Shown here: positions 55,578-64,000 of the stretch, in pieces
Numbering within the stretch: the first letter of the stretch is position 1
How the letters are laid out: every line of letters starts with the position of its first letter
NCBI RefSeq assembly: GCF_005886105.2
Contig: NZ_PNCO02000002.1
Location: forward strand, 1 to 64,000
Direction of reading: 5' to 3'
Origin: Pseudoalteromonas galatheae
GTDB lineage: Bacteria; Pseudomonadota; Gammaproteobacteria; Enterobacterales; Alteromonadaceae
DNA length: 64,000 bases
Made by a program: the position numbers and the translations under genes
The notes under the pieces: model-generated
What the model saw: only the letters and a program-made list of their open reading frames with translations
Told to the model about the DNA's origin: nothing
Database searches by the model: none

Positions 55578-58500
55578 TTAGAAGTTATATTTAACACCAA
55601 AACGGATTTCATATAACGATGGCTTAATTTCAAAGTCAGTGCCTGAAGGGTTATTGAACTTCTCAAACACATATTGACCATTGTCATTGATAGATGCTGT
55701 CACTGCGTTTTGCATTGACGTACCACGTTCTAATGTGCCCCAGTCATCGTTAAGTAGATTGCCAACATTCTTTATTACGAAGAATGCAGAACCTTTATGT
55801 CCATCAGCAAAGCCGCCAAACTCTTGTTCAACTTTTAAGTCGAAAGTAACAAACCATTCGCCGTCTTGAGAGTTTCGGTCTTGAATTTGACCTCGTGATA
55901 GACCTTCACGACCAATCCATGAGTCAAATGCAGCTTTATCAAACTCTTCACCATAGACTACACGCTGGTCGCCTTCAGAAGGTACGTATAGCAAATCGCG
56001 CTTTTCATCAGCATAACCGAACATACCTGTGTTATTAAACGTGTACGAGTAAGGGTTTGTCATACTTGCTTGACCGAATAGGCTAAAGCGAGTTTCTAAG
56101 CCATCAAATAGCTCAGTTTTATACGATAGAGACATTGTTGCACGATGTGGTACTTCGTAATCTGAAGTCGCGACTTCTGGGTTTTGCGGATCCGCAGTTG
56201 CTATTCTGTGATAGTTCGAAAACGCGACAGAGCTACCCATTGGATGCACATCTTTTGCAACTGTGTATGCGTAAGAAAGCGCTAAATCTATACCGTTATC
56301 AAATGATTTGTTCATGCCGAAAGATAGAACATGACTATAACCATCATCACCCGACACATTGGTTAGCATTAAGTCTGATTCGCGAGAATGAAGTTTATCA
56401 TTGTAAATTGGGCGGCCATCGGGTGCAGTTTCATCAGATGCTAATGTGATATTCTTGATAACCGCTGAATCTTGTTTATCTGTGTATAAGTAGTCAACAC
56501 TGAATACATAATCAGATTCAGTAACATAAGTTGCACCCAGTGAAAGCTTCCATTCAGAAGGAATTTCAAAATCAGGGTCAGTTACGTTAGTGCTATCGTC
56601 AGCTCCACCCGCAGAGACAGTATCGTATAATTCCTTAGGAATATCGAAACCAGCTTTACCGTCGCCAACGAACGCAACTGCATTTGGGCCTAGCAACTGA
56701 AGGTTTTTCTTGTCTGTTTGGATGTTACGAATACCATCGTTTGAGTAGCTGTTTGAGATCCATACATTTGGGTTACCACCAGAGTAAAGGCCTATACCGC
56801 CACGCAATTCTAGCTGGTCATTGTAAGTCCAATTAACACCTAAACGCGGTTGTAATAGGTCAACGCCATCCAGATTCTGTTGGTTTGAAAAGCCAAAACG
56901 CTGTTCAAAATTAGGATTATATGCTGGCACGTCATCGCTTGTATACCAGTCGTAACGAACGCCTGCCGTGATGGTCATATCGTAATCGATAAAGTCGAAC
57001 TTATCTTGGAAGTACAACGTATTTAGTGCGTACTTAAATTCACCAGCTGCATCTTCAGGGTTATGTGATGAAGCATTGCCATAGTAAACGCGCGCAATAC
57101 CATTACTGAGATCTTCAATGCTGCTAAAGCGATATTCACCTTCGTTGTGTTGCACGAACATATTGAATACATCGAGTTCTTCACGCTCATATCCGAAATA
57201 AAGCTCATGCTCATCAAGGTAATAGGTACCTGCAAGTTTCAGAGAAAGGTTATCGTACTTTAATTTGTTTGCTTGACGAGAATCATCCGGACCTAAGTAA
57301 ACAGTGACATCATCGACATTTACTTGAAACTCACCAAAACCAGATGCTTTATCTAGCGATAATTGACGGTTATCAAGCTCTGAATAACCAATACGGACTT
57401 CGGTCGAAAACACATCGCTCCAATCTGAATAGATTGAAGTAACAAAGGAGTTGAGCTCTGCGCCACGTTCATAGAAATGGTTTGATAAAGATAGCCTATC
57501 AGAACCAGAATCAGATTGAGACAAAGAAAAGCCATCGTTATAGTTATATACGAAGCTTGCACGATGATCGTCGTTGATGTTCCAGTCTAGTTTTACCAGT
57601 AGCTTTTCATCTTCTACAGGCAAACTTGGGATCATACCGCCGGCATCATAACCGTATTTTTCTTGCGTTATAGCGGTGATACGGTCGATGCTGGCCTGAC
57701 TGATTTTTCCATTTGCGAACGGTGTATATTCGAAGATCTCTGATCCTTCTAACTTTTCATAGCTTGTAAATAGGAACAGTGAGTCTTTAATCAGCGGTAG
57801 GCCGACGTTAAAACCGTAACGTTTCTCGTCATAATCGCCAATATTTTGTTTTTGGCCATCAATTTTATCACCAGATAGCGAATCACTGGTATAGTCAAAA
57901 AATAGACCACCCGTTAATGTGTTCGTACCTGACTTTGTTACGGCATTGATGTTACACGAAGTAAAGCCTCCGTATTGAACATCGAATGGCGCAAGTTCTA
58001 CAGCGACTTGATCAATAGAATCAAAAGAAAAAGGCATACGCTCAGTTGGGTAACCATTGCTATTCAAGCCAAAGTTATCGTTCATTCGCATACCATCAAC
58101 AGTTAAACTGTTGAACCTAGGATTACCTCCTGCACATAAAATAGCGCCTGAACTGCTCTCATCTACGTAGATTCTAGGGTCAGTACGTACAATATCTTTC
58201 AAATCACGATTAATCGCAGGCTTATTTTGTAATTCAGCCAGAGAAAAGTGAGATGCGGGACCTGTTCCGCCAGATTGTGCAGTTAAAGGACGTCCAGTCA
58301 CCACTATTTGCTCAATGTCTTGTAGTGATTGCAGTTGAACTGAAACAGGGTAGGTTTTACCTAAAGATAGATAAACATCATCAACTCTAGTATCTTCAAA
58401 TTTATCAGAGTCAATAATAATTTGATAAGGACCACCAACGCGAAGGCCTTTTGCAGAGAATACACCGCTTTCATTTACTGTGGCTGTTTTTACGGAGCCC

Positions 58501-58670
58501 GAAGGGGTATGAATAATTGTTATTTTTGTACCAGTAGCTGGATTACCCATAGGGCCTACGACTTGACCTTTTAAGCTAGAAGCTGTGTCGTTTGCGTGAG
58601 CAAAGCCGCTTGCAGCTAAACTTGCTGCAATAGCAAGAGACAGTGCTGTTTTGCGTAAAAGAGTATTCAT
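55578..58670 (-). CDS. Oar-like TonB-dependent outer-membrane receptor, copy 2
   Basis: The 1030-residue precursor has a signal peptide (to about AHA at 26), a carboxypeptidase-regulatory-like domain (GQVVGPMGNPATGTKITIIH), a plug (LQNKPAINRDLKDIVRTDPR) and a barrel ending VKYNF. Two cysteines in the plug region (ILCAGGNPR and TSCNINAVTKSG) are absent from copy 1 and could form a disulfide. It lies 36 bp downstream of the S1/P1 nuclease gene, so the two are probably co-transcribed. The nuclease's products, or peptides, are possible ligands; inference. Confidence 0.9.
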   Translation of the reverse strand: MNTLLRKTALSLAIAASLAASGFAHANDTASSLKGQVVGPMGNPATGTKITIIHTPSGSVKTATVNESGVFSAKGLRVGGPYQIIIDSDKFEDTRVDDVYLSLGKTYPVSVQLQSLQDIEQIVVTGRPLTAQSGGTGPASHFSLAELQNKPAINRDLKDIVRTDPRIYVDESSSGAILCAGGNPRFNSLTVDGMRMNDNFGLNSNGYPTERMPFSFDSIDQVAVELAPFDVQYGGFTSCNINAVTKSGTNTLTGGLFFDYTSDSLSGDKIDGQKQNIGDYDEKRYGFNVGLPLIKDSLFLFTSYEKLEGSEIFEYTPFANGKISQASIDRITAITQEKYGYDAGGMIPSLPVEDEKLLVKLDWNINDDHRASFVYNYNDGFSLSQSDSGSDRLSLSNHFYERGAELNSFVTSIYSDWSDVFSTEVRIGYSELDNRQLSLDKASGFGEFQVNVDDVTVYLGPDDSRQANKLKYDNLSLKLAGTYYLDEHELYFGYEREELDVFNMFVQHNEGEYRFSSIEDLSNGIARVYYGNASSHNPEDAAGEFKYALNTLYFQDKFDFIDYDMTITAGVRYDWYTSDDVPAYNPNFEQRFGFSNQQNLDGVDLLQPRLGVNWTYNDQLELRGGIGLYSGGNPNVWISNSYSNDGIRNIQTDKKNLQLLGPNAVAFVGDGKAGFDIPKELYDTVSAGGADDSTNVTDPDFEIPSEWKLSLGATYVTESDYVFSVDYLYTDKQDSAVIKNITLASDETAPDGRPIYNDKLHSRESDLMLTNVSGDDGYSHVLSFGMNKSFDNGIDLALSYAYTVAKDVHPMGSSVAFSNYHRIATADPQNPEVATSDYEVPHRATMSLSYKTELFDGLETRFSLFGQASMTNPYSYTFNNTGMFGYADEKRDLLYVPSEGDQRVVYGEEFDKAAFDSWIGREGLSRGQIQDRNSQDGEWFVTFDLKVEQEFGGFADGHKGSAFFVIKNVGNLLNDDWGTLERGTSMQNAVTASINDNGQYVFEKFNNPSGTDFEIKPSLYEIRFGVKYNF

Positions 58671-58706
58671 TATGTTGTTTCCCGTATATTTCAGAACTTA
58701 CTAAAG

Positions 58707-59567
58707 TTATTTTATAATCGCAGTGTTAGAAGTCTTTTTTAATGCTTCTTTTAATGGCTGCGATTCCTTATCAAAAATTTGATTTAATAAACCAGCTAAT
58801 CTAATTCCGCCTTGTTGCAGTCTAAATTTAACTGTTGGCATATATTTATAAATGTAACCGTAACTTATTTCAGTTTCATTGCTGTTATAAACTTTTTCGG
58901 CAATATTATTTGACTCAAGCAACCAGTCGGCTGGTGAGCTGTCTAAGTATTCAGCAATTATTTCATTATTTTTGATTTGAATAAAACGTGTAAATTCTGT
59001 AAATGAAAGATTTTCATTTTCGATTAATTTGGTGTCCCAGGTACTGTGTAGGTTTGAGTCACTACCAAAAAACTTTACTTTAATCATGTTTCCGCCGCGA
59101 TCCTTGCCTCTGCCGGCATGGAAAGGTTGGTGACTATCGCCGACAAGGTGGACAAGGAAGCGCAATGCAAAACGTTTTTCGTCTATGGATTTGGAGTCGG
59201 ATTGGAGAGTGTTAATAGAGTAATAAATGCCATCTAGAATATTTTTTACTTTTTCTTTATCGTCTAGATTTGAATGGACATGTTGGTGCATGTTTTTAGG
59301 GTCTTCGATATTGATGTAATGCCATTTCGAAGATTGTTTGCGCCAAAACGTGCTTGGATCCGACCGCATTTCATCTGCCCAAGTAGATATCTCCGCTAGT
59401 GAGTCACCTTCTAATAAGGGTTGAATAGCAACACGCGTCTGCTCGGTTAAGTGTGCTTCAGCTAGCTCACCGATAATTCTGTGGCCATTTTGGCCCCATG
59501 CGTACGCATTTGACGCAGTGAACGTCATTCCTACCGCAAAAAGTAATGACAAGCTTTTACGTAACAT
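58707..59567 (-). CDS. Secreted S1/P1-type nuclease
   Basis: I start at ATG 59567, giving a 23-residue signal peptide cleaved at AYA before WGQNGHRIIGELAEAHL. The mature amino-terminal tryptophan is a zinc ligand in S1/P1 nucleases, so this start and cleavage fit exactly. Further ligand segments are STWADEMR, WHYINI, FLVHLVGDSHQPFHAG and GGNMIKVKF...HSTWD. The enzyme uses three zinc ions to cut single-stranded DNA and RNA and to release 5'-nucleotides. The frame is open 63 nt upstream, but that would bury the signal. First gene of the nuclease-receptor-receptor unit. Confidence 0.9.
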   Translation of the reverse strand: MLRKSLSLLFAVGMTFTASNAYAWGQNGHRIIGELAEAHLTEQTRVAIQPLLEGDSLAEISTWADEMRSDPSTFWRKQSSKWHYINIEDPKNMHQHVHSNLDDKEKVKNILDGIYYSINTLQSDSKSIDEKRFALRFLVHLVGDSHQPFHAGRGKDRGGNMIKVKFFGSDSNLHSTWDTKLIENENLSFTEFTRFIQIKNNEIIAEYLDSSPADWLLESNNIAEKVYNSNETEISYGYIYKYMPTVKFRLQQGGIRLAGLLNQIFDKESQPLKEALKKTSNTAIIK

Positions 59568-59786
59568 TTGTATCTCTTGTAGAAAAGGGAACAATCTTCC
59601 CAACCAAAAAGTGAGGCCAATTGTCCGCATTTTTCAACAAAATAAAAGGACTCAATAAGATTCATAATTTCCTGTCAATAAAGTAATAAATTCAATTATT
59701 TATAGGTTATTAGTAAAATTACCTATTGCAATGAGTAAAGAAAATTGATCTAATAGAAGTCAAGAAAGGGTAGGTTATTCCAATTA
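59568..59786. promoter_or_regulatory. Divergent promoter region, nuclease and PhnD-like gene
   Basis: This 219-bp AT-rich gap must hold both promoters. I find no convincing Pho box: CTGTCAATAAAG (from 59672) matches only one half-site. Confidence 0.4.
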
Positions 59787-60683
59787 GTGATACATAGTAA
59801 CATTTTGACTGGTAAATCAACAATTGTATCTTTGTTGTTTATAAGCGCATTATTGTGCTGGGTTTTAGGGGCTCGATTAATATCGGCAAAGCCCCTCATT
59901 CTTGATCCTGTTGTTCAGTACTCAAATACCTGCAAAACACGTTCAGTGTCTAATATCAATACTTTGAAAATACATGTTCCGATTAAGAGTCTTGCGTTAG
60001 ATGTATTAGTTCGAGCCTGTGAGGATGAGGTTGTGACCAGACAGTATGGACAAGTGAAAGTGTATTGGGGAGGGAGCTTAGCTGAACAAATTGAATTCTT
60101 AGCAAAGGGGATAGCCGATCTTATTTTAACGAAAGATAATATCATGTCGGCTCTGATGGCTGAATCAACGCATAGTTATAAGCCTGTCATAGGGTATCCG
60201 GCCTATTCTGCCTTTTTCATTTCAAACACAGAAAAACCCCGACTATCTAAATCTTATTTCTTAGATAAAAAAATAGGTTTGCTTGACTATCCTACAAGCC
60301 GCTCTGGTCATATATTGCCCAAAAGTGCGTTTAAAGAATTAGATATAGATATTAATGCGCTCGATATTACCTATTTGAGCTCGCATCAAGCACTCCGCGA
60401 TCGTTTAGCGGCTGGCGAAGTCGATATTATTGCATCTTACTGGTCCGAAGAAGATGATAAACGTTTCTCTAAGAATTACATAACGCCAATTGCAAATAAT
60501 GTCAGTGGAAGTAAATGGTATTTAAAAATGAGCAACAATAACACTGATTTGGCTTGTGCAATGCAAGGAGTTATTAACCAAGTAGCGCAATTAAGAACAT
60601 CTAGTTACTTTGATAAGGTAGATAGATACTGGCAATGTGAAGCCTTACCTTATGGCTTTGTTGGAGAAGAAGATGGACATTAG
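59787..60683 (+). CDS. PhnD-like periplasmic binding protein
   Basis: The 298-residue protein begins at GTG 59787 and has an amino-terminal hydrophobic helix (about 10-33) that could be an anchor or signal. The rest resembles PhnD/phosphate-phosphite-type binding proteins: GSLAEQIEFLAKGIADLILTKDN, a central KIGLLDYPTSRSGHILPKSAFKELDID, and HQALRDRLAAGEVDIIASYWSEEDDKRF. The next gene overlaps its end by 11 bp. There is no ABC permease or ATPase, so it is more likely a sensor or partner than a transport component. Ligand unknown. Confidence 0.7.
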   Translation: MIHSNILTGKSTIVSLLFISALLCWVLGARLISAKPLILDPVVQYSNTCKTRSVSNINTLKIHVPIKSLALDVLVRACEDEVVTRQYGQVKVYWGGSLAEQIEFLAKGIADLILTKDNIMSALMAESTHSYKPVIGYPAYSAFFISNTEKPRLSKSYFLDKKIGLLDYPTSRSGHILPKSAFKELDIDINALDITYLSSHQALRDRLAAGEVDIIASYWSEEDDKRFSKNYITPIANNVSGSKWYLKMSNNNTDLACAMQGVINQVAQLRTSSYFDKVDRYWQCEALPYGFVGEEDGH

Positions 60684-61599
60684 CCAGCGTAATATATCCA
60701 TTTTTATTGCTTTGGCATTATTGTTTAGCGGCATTTTTTACATTTCTCAAAGCATAGAAACTAAGCGTGTTTTGAAGCAACAAAAAGAAGCGGTTGCACT
60801 TCGTGTTGCTATTGATATGAATCGTTTACCTGTTGCGGATCCTTTTTTACATTATGCCGGCAATGAAACAGAGTTAAGAGAATATATAAACTCTCTAAAT
60901 CTTGCTTTGGAAGCACAAGGTGCCCGTTTAACTGTTCTCGACATTAATACGTCCGGAGCAGGGCAGGGAGAAAAAAGCGAGTTACTCACTTTATCTGCAC
61001 CACATAGAAACTTCTATGTGGCGGTTGTAGTAGATGACACCAAACCAAAATCTACCTATATTTTTCCTCTGATTATGGCACTTATCGGCGTCGCGGTATT
61101 TAACTGGGTGAGTAGAAAGGCTACTGAATCGAGAGTAAATTTAAACACTACACTAGAAAATTTACCTGAATTTAAGCTCGTTATTGATTTGTATTCAAAA
61201 ACAGTGACGACGAATAGAGATAAACTAGTAAGCGTCCAGCTTGCTAATAAGCCATTATGCTTCTATTTGGCACTTGTTGAATTTTGTGATGCAAATCCCG
61301 ATACTGTTCTCAATCAAAATAAAGAAATGCCAAATGAATTATTGGAACTCGCTGATAAATACTTTTACCGTTTGGTTGAGCTTGGTCATACTATTAGAAA
61401 AAGACCTAATTTTACCAATAGCCTCGAGAAAACACTAAGTGAAATCAGAGCTGCGCTTGATGAGGTACTAGAAGCATTTCCAGAGAAAAAGGTGCTTTTC
61501 TACCCCCCTAAAGCACACGGAGAGGGCTCACGTTCTAAGCTGCATAGTTATGGACTGAGTGGAGTGAAAAAATCAGATATTGAGATTATTGGTAAATAA
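60673..61599 (+). CDS. Two-helix membrane protein of unknown family
   Basis: GGAGAAGAAG (60663-60672) fixes ATG 60673 as start, inside the end of the previous gene, so translation is coupled. The 308-residue product has a helix at about 8-24, a periplasmic domain of about 100 residues, a second helix (about 130-150, YIFPLIMALIGVAVFNWVS), and a cytoplasmic carboxyl domain of about 150 residues. The latter starts FKLVIDLYSKTVTTNRDKLV, with strand-then-helix spacing a little like winged-helix domains, but I cannot place it in a family. It looks like a transmembrane signal-transducing partner of the PhnD-like protein. Confidence 0.65.
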   Translation: MDISQRNISIFIALALLFSGIFYISQSIETKRVLKQQKEAVALRVAIDMNRLPVADPFLHYAGNETELREYINSLNLALEAQGARLTVLDINTSGAGQGEKSELLTLSAPHRNFYVAVVVDDTKPKSTYIFPLIMALIGVAVFNWVSRKATESRVNLNTTLENLPEFKLVIDLYSKTVTTNRDKLVSVQLANKPLCFYLALVEFCDANPDTVLNQNKEMPNELLELADKYFYRLVELGHTIRKRPNFTNSLEKTLSEIRAALDEVLEAFPEKKVLFYPPKAHGEGSRSKLHSYGLSGVKKSDIEIIGK

Positions 61600-61609
61600 G
61601 ATAGATTGC

Positions 61610-61637
61610 TGTAGGCGGTGCGTTACACCGCTCTACA
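61610..61637. terminator. Terminator between convergent genes
   Basis: TGTAGGCGGTG, CGTTA loop, CACCGCTCTACA: a strong stem with one internal mismatch, followed by a T-rich tail (GCCTTTTTAT) after 8 bp. Confidence 0.8.
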
Positions 61638-61648
61638 GGGTTGCCTTT

Positions 61649-63238
61649 TTATAAATCTACAGCCTTTATTGGGCTGTTCTTTTGGAAGTAATCTTTTAAG
61701 ACCTGTGCATCAGTAAGGTCTGTCGCAGTGTATTCTGGAAGGTGATTAATCTTTGGATAACCGTCACCACCAGATGCGTTATAGCTATTCACACTCATAC
61801 GATAGGTTTTACTGTCAGTCAATGGTTTGCCCGCTATGCGCACATTGGTTACTTTATTGTTCTTAATGTCAAACGTGATATGGTGGAACTGTAAGTAAGC
61901 ACCAGAGTCAGGTGGGAACTTAGCGACAATATCTAAATAGTCAATAAGGTCGCTGGCCTTCCAATCTATGTACGTAATACGATTTTTAAAAGGGTGAACT
62001 TTCAGTACATCTTTGTAACTCACATCACCTTGCTCAATACTATCTCGGATCCCGCCACCGCTAATAATGCCAAAATCTGCTTCAACAGCTGCCATTTGCG
62101 CGTTAATGATTAAATCAGCTAGATTGCTTTGCTTAAATCTAACTGTACTGCGACGCCCATCTAAGAAACTATCAACGTATCCCACAGCGCCAGCAATTTG
62201 TGCTTGTCCTTTTTCTTGAAACGGCTTTAAGAAAGCAAGCATTTGCGGATCTTCTTGAATAGTTGCGCCAATAACTGCTCCGGATTTGTCTTTTAAGTTT
62301 ACTGGGATCAAGTTGTAGCTGATCAAGGTTTTGGTATCACCATCAAGCCTAAAAACGGCTTTGCCTACATACTTACCCCACTCATGTGCTTGCATAATCC
62401 AAACACCATTTTGCTTATCCGGCTTACATGTTTTACCAGGAGCAAATGCAATATCCGCGTTACCATTGTCATCTACACAGACCGGCTCTTGAGAGTGTCC
62501 ACCGACTATCAAATCAAGCATACCAGTCGGAAGTTGGCGTGCGAGCGTTACATCACCAGGTGCATTGATCCCATGATTAGCACCGTGATAGTGACCCATG
62601 TGTGTCACAGCTATCATCACATCTGGCTGATATTTGGCTTTGATTTTAGGGACCCAGTTTTCTGTGGCTGCTAAAGGTTCAATAAAAGTCAAACCATGAA
62701 CATGTTTTGGATTGGCAATTTTGACGGTATCAGTTGTGGTAAGTCCAAGTACGGCAATGGTCAATCCTGCACGTTCAATAATCGTGTAAGGCTCGTATGC
62801 AGGCATTTGATTTGTATTATCAAGAATATTTGCTGATAGTACAGGGAAGCTTGCCCACTCAATTTGTTTGGCTAGTACATCTCGTGTGTTGTCAAATTCA
62901 TGGTTACCAATCGCCATGGCATCATAACCCAGCCTGCTCATTCCTCTAAAATCAGGTTCAGCAAATAGTAAATCAGATTCTGGTACACCCGTGTTTATAT
63001 CGCCTCCAGAAAGCAATATGACGGCATGACCTGCTCTCTCGGCATCGCTTTTTAATTGGTCAATTAAGGTTTTTCTGGCAGCCATGCCATATTCACCTTT
63101 TTCATTTTGCCAAAAACGACCATGATTATCGTTAGTGTGTAATACGGTTAAGTATTCTGCTTGTTGCGACTGCTTTGGGGAGGAAAAATGGCACGCCGAT
63201 AATAGCACAGCCGTGGAAAGAATAAGTAAGTTGCGCAT
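61649..63238 (-). CDS. Lipoprotein 5'-nucleotidase/metallophosphatase
   Basis: The 529-residue protein starts with a lipoprotein signal (STAVLLSAC, lipid-bearing C16). A metallophosphatase domain follows, with LHTNDNHG, GGDINTG, GNHEFD, THMGHY and GGHSQ as the di-metal ligands. A carboxyl-terminal substrate domain carries VNSYNASGGDGYP. This is the UshA-type arrangement that removes phosphate from extracellular nucleotides. It would act on what the S1/P1 nuclease releases. Convergent with the PhnD-like pair. Confidence 0.93.
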   Translation of the reverse strand: MRNLLILSTAVLLSACHFSSPKQSQQAEYLTVLHTNDNHGRFWQNEKGEYGMAARKTLIDQLKSDAERAGHAVILLSGGDINTGVPESDLLFAEPDFRGMSRLGYDAMAIGNHEFDNTRDVLAKQIEWASFPVLSANILDNTNQMPAYEPYTIIERAGLTIAVLGLTTTDTVKIANPKHVHGLTFIEPLAATENWVPKIKAKYQPDVMIAVTHMGHYHGANHGINAPGDVTLARQLPTGMLDLIVGGHSQEPVCVDDNGNADIAFAPGKTCKPDKQNGVWIMQAHEWGKYVGKAVFRLDGDTKTLISYNLIPVNLKDKSGAVIGATIQEDPQMLAFLKPFQEKGQAQIAGAVGYVDSFLDGRRSTVRFKQSNLADLIINAQMAAVEADFGIISGGGIRDSIEQGDVSYKDVLKVHPFKNRITYIDWKASDLIDYLDIVAKFPPDSGAYLQFHHITFDIKNNKVTNVRIAGKPLTDSKTYRMSVNSYNASGGDGYPKINHLPEYTATDLTDAQVLKDYFQKNSPIKAVDL

Positions 63239-63301
63239 AATTTAGAAGCTATTTGATAAATTATGCGCGTATTCTAGAACATTAGAATTATTTTAATAGT
63301 G

Positions 63302-63493
63302 CTAACACTCAAAATTACTATATTTTTTGGCGTTTTGTGCAACTGCAGATACCCTTCTGTCTAGTTCAAACTTTGCAAACTCACATTTTGCATGACCTGT
63401 TTCTATCATCCAGTTTAAAAAGCTCGCTGGCAGAGTTGAGTATGGTTCTCCTGCATGAAGTCCAAAATCGCAGATATCATTATCCTGTTTCAT
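63302..63493 (-). CDS. Small DUF3820-like protein
   Basis: A 63-residue frame with DFGLHAGEPYSTLPASFLNWMIE, the G-x-x-x-G...PxxFLxWM pattern seen in DUF3820 proteins and at the carboxyl end of exodeoxyribonuclease X. The rest is short and basic. Function unknown. Free-standing, on the minus strand. Confidence 0.6.
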   Translation of the reverse strand: MKQDNDICDFGLHAGEPYSTLPASFLNWMIETGHAKCEFAKFELDRRVSAVAQNAKKYSNFEC

Positions 63494-63595
63494 CTATGTG
63501 CCCCTGTTGTTCTTTTAACCATCGCCATGCTAACAAACTGAGTCAAGTAGAAAAGAACAATTAGATAAAACAAATGGTGTTTTTATAGTTTTTAG

Positions 63596-64000
63596 TTATA
63601 TAAGTGTTAAAATTAATGTGATCCACTGAAGAATAATAAAGATACAACCCACAAGGTAGAGGCGAAAACGTGTTCTGAGGTGATTGCTACCGATATGAAC
63701 ATAAGTATGTGCAATACGGCTAATTACAAACAGTAGAGCGAAAGTACTGAACCACAAGGTAACGAGTTTCATCGCGAGTGCGGTAAGAGAAACAACAAAA
63801 AACAATACGGGAATTTCGAATTGATTAGTAAAGTTTCTGGATGCCAATATGACTTCTTCTGGCCCATTGTCCAGCGCCATGGTTTTGAATTGGTCAAACT
63901 GGATCTGTTTTTCTCGCACTGCTTTAAAGCGGCGTTTACCCATAATCACCATGATGGTTAAGGTTAACAGAGTTTGTAAAAATAACGCGGCAAGTAATAG
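63596..64000 (-). CDS. MAPEG family membrane protein, 5' end outside the window
   Basis: The protein reads continuously to the window edge: before MVIMGKRRFKAV the frame continues upstream as LLLAALFLQTLLTLTI, a membrane helix, so the start lies beyond 64000. It has the MAPEG pattern of four helices with ASRNFTNQFEIPVLFF and ISRIAHTYVHIGSNHLRTRF, the family's conserved glutathione-site region. At least 134 residues. Eukaryotic relatives are glutathione-dependent eicosanoid enzymes; bacterial members are poorly known. Confidence 0.85.
   Translation of the reverse strand, partial: LLLAALFLQTLLTLTIMVIMGKRRFKAVREKQIQFDQFKTMALDNGPEEVILASRNFTNQFEIPVLFFVVSLTALAMKLVTLWFSTFALLFVISRIAHTYVHIGSNHLRTRFRLYLVGCIFIILQWITLILTLI

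Noticed and set aside
59568..59630. Longer start for the S1/P1 nuclease
   Set aside because: It would place the signal peptide internally, and the mature protein must begin at the zinc-binding tryptophan after AYA.
59672..59700. Possible Pho box ahead of the nuclease and PhnD-like genes
   Set aside because: Only one half-site (CTGTCA) is recognisable; the second repeat at 11-bp spacing does not match. Regulation by phosphate is left as a hypothesis.

Overview
The window reads as gammaproteobacterial chromosome, most likely Pseudoalteromonas or a close relative. The protein set supports this: cold-marine-type secreted proteases with paired PPC domains, Oar-like TonB-dependent receptors, DUF2986, VF530 and TIGR02647 small proteins, an HmgR/HmgA/MaiA cluster, and short AT-rich intergenic stretches. 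There are no rRNA, tRNA or CRISPR loci. The assignment is by recognition of protein families, not by database comparison.

Left end (1-4300) is accessory DNA. Small orphan genes alternate with palindromic attC-like pieces, which suggests decayed integron cassettes without an integrase in view. A REP-associated (Y1, IS200-like) transposase element has perfect 14-bp inverted ends. A deleted relative of the same element lies 2.7 kb away and shares a 116-bp flank with it. A YciI-like gene here is interrupted by a stop codon, and another small gene seems to start at CTG.

4386-9653 holds a K+ uptake operon: a short KdpD-like kinase, a KdpE-like regulator, KtrA/TrkA and KtrB/TrkH, then an S66 carboxypeptidase and an acetyltransferase. 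9670-11458 carries two transporters on the minus strand. 11459-12660 is mostly non-coding, with a striking set of alternative hairpins ahead of a small secreted cysteine protein, then a decayed coding relic. 12658-15255 is arsR-GAPDH-arsJ (arsenate detoxification). 15501-17830 is feoAB. 18090-23990 holds a CPA2 antiporter, LysR regulator, pirin, TauE/SafE exporter, and a hemerythrin/membrane-protein pair.

24528-28679 encodes two secreted peptidases (M4 and M28), both ending in the same double PPC module. 28820-34465 is a complete C4-dicarboxylate-type circuit: DctB-like kinase, DctD-like sigma54 activator, a DctD-type palindrome, a sigma54 promoter, a porin and a DASS transporter. 34610-49472 is mainly housekeeping: coniferyl aldehyde dehydrogenase, small DUF proteins, Sel1 protein, a DCC/SDR/flavin reductase operon, PEP carboxylase, cytidine deaminase, uridine phosphorylase, agmatinase-family enzyme and small conserved proteins. 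49531-52044 is maiA-hmgA with the divergent MarR-type regulator.

52102-63238 looks like a nucleic-acid or phosphate scavenging locus. An S1/P1 nuclease is followed by two Oar-like TonB-dependent receptors. Divergent from them is an overlapping gene pair encoding a PhnD-like periplasmic protein and an unrecognised membrane protein with a large cytoplasmic domain, and then a convergent lipoprotein 5'-nucleotidase. This gene pair is my best candidate for an undescribed system. The window ends inside a MAPEG-family gene.
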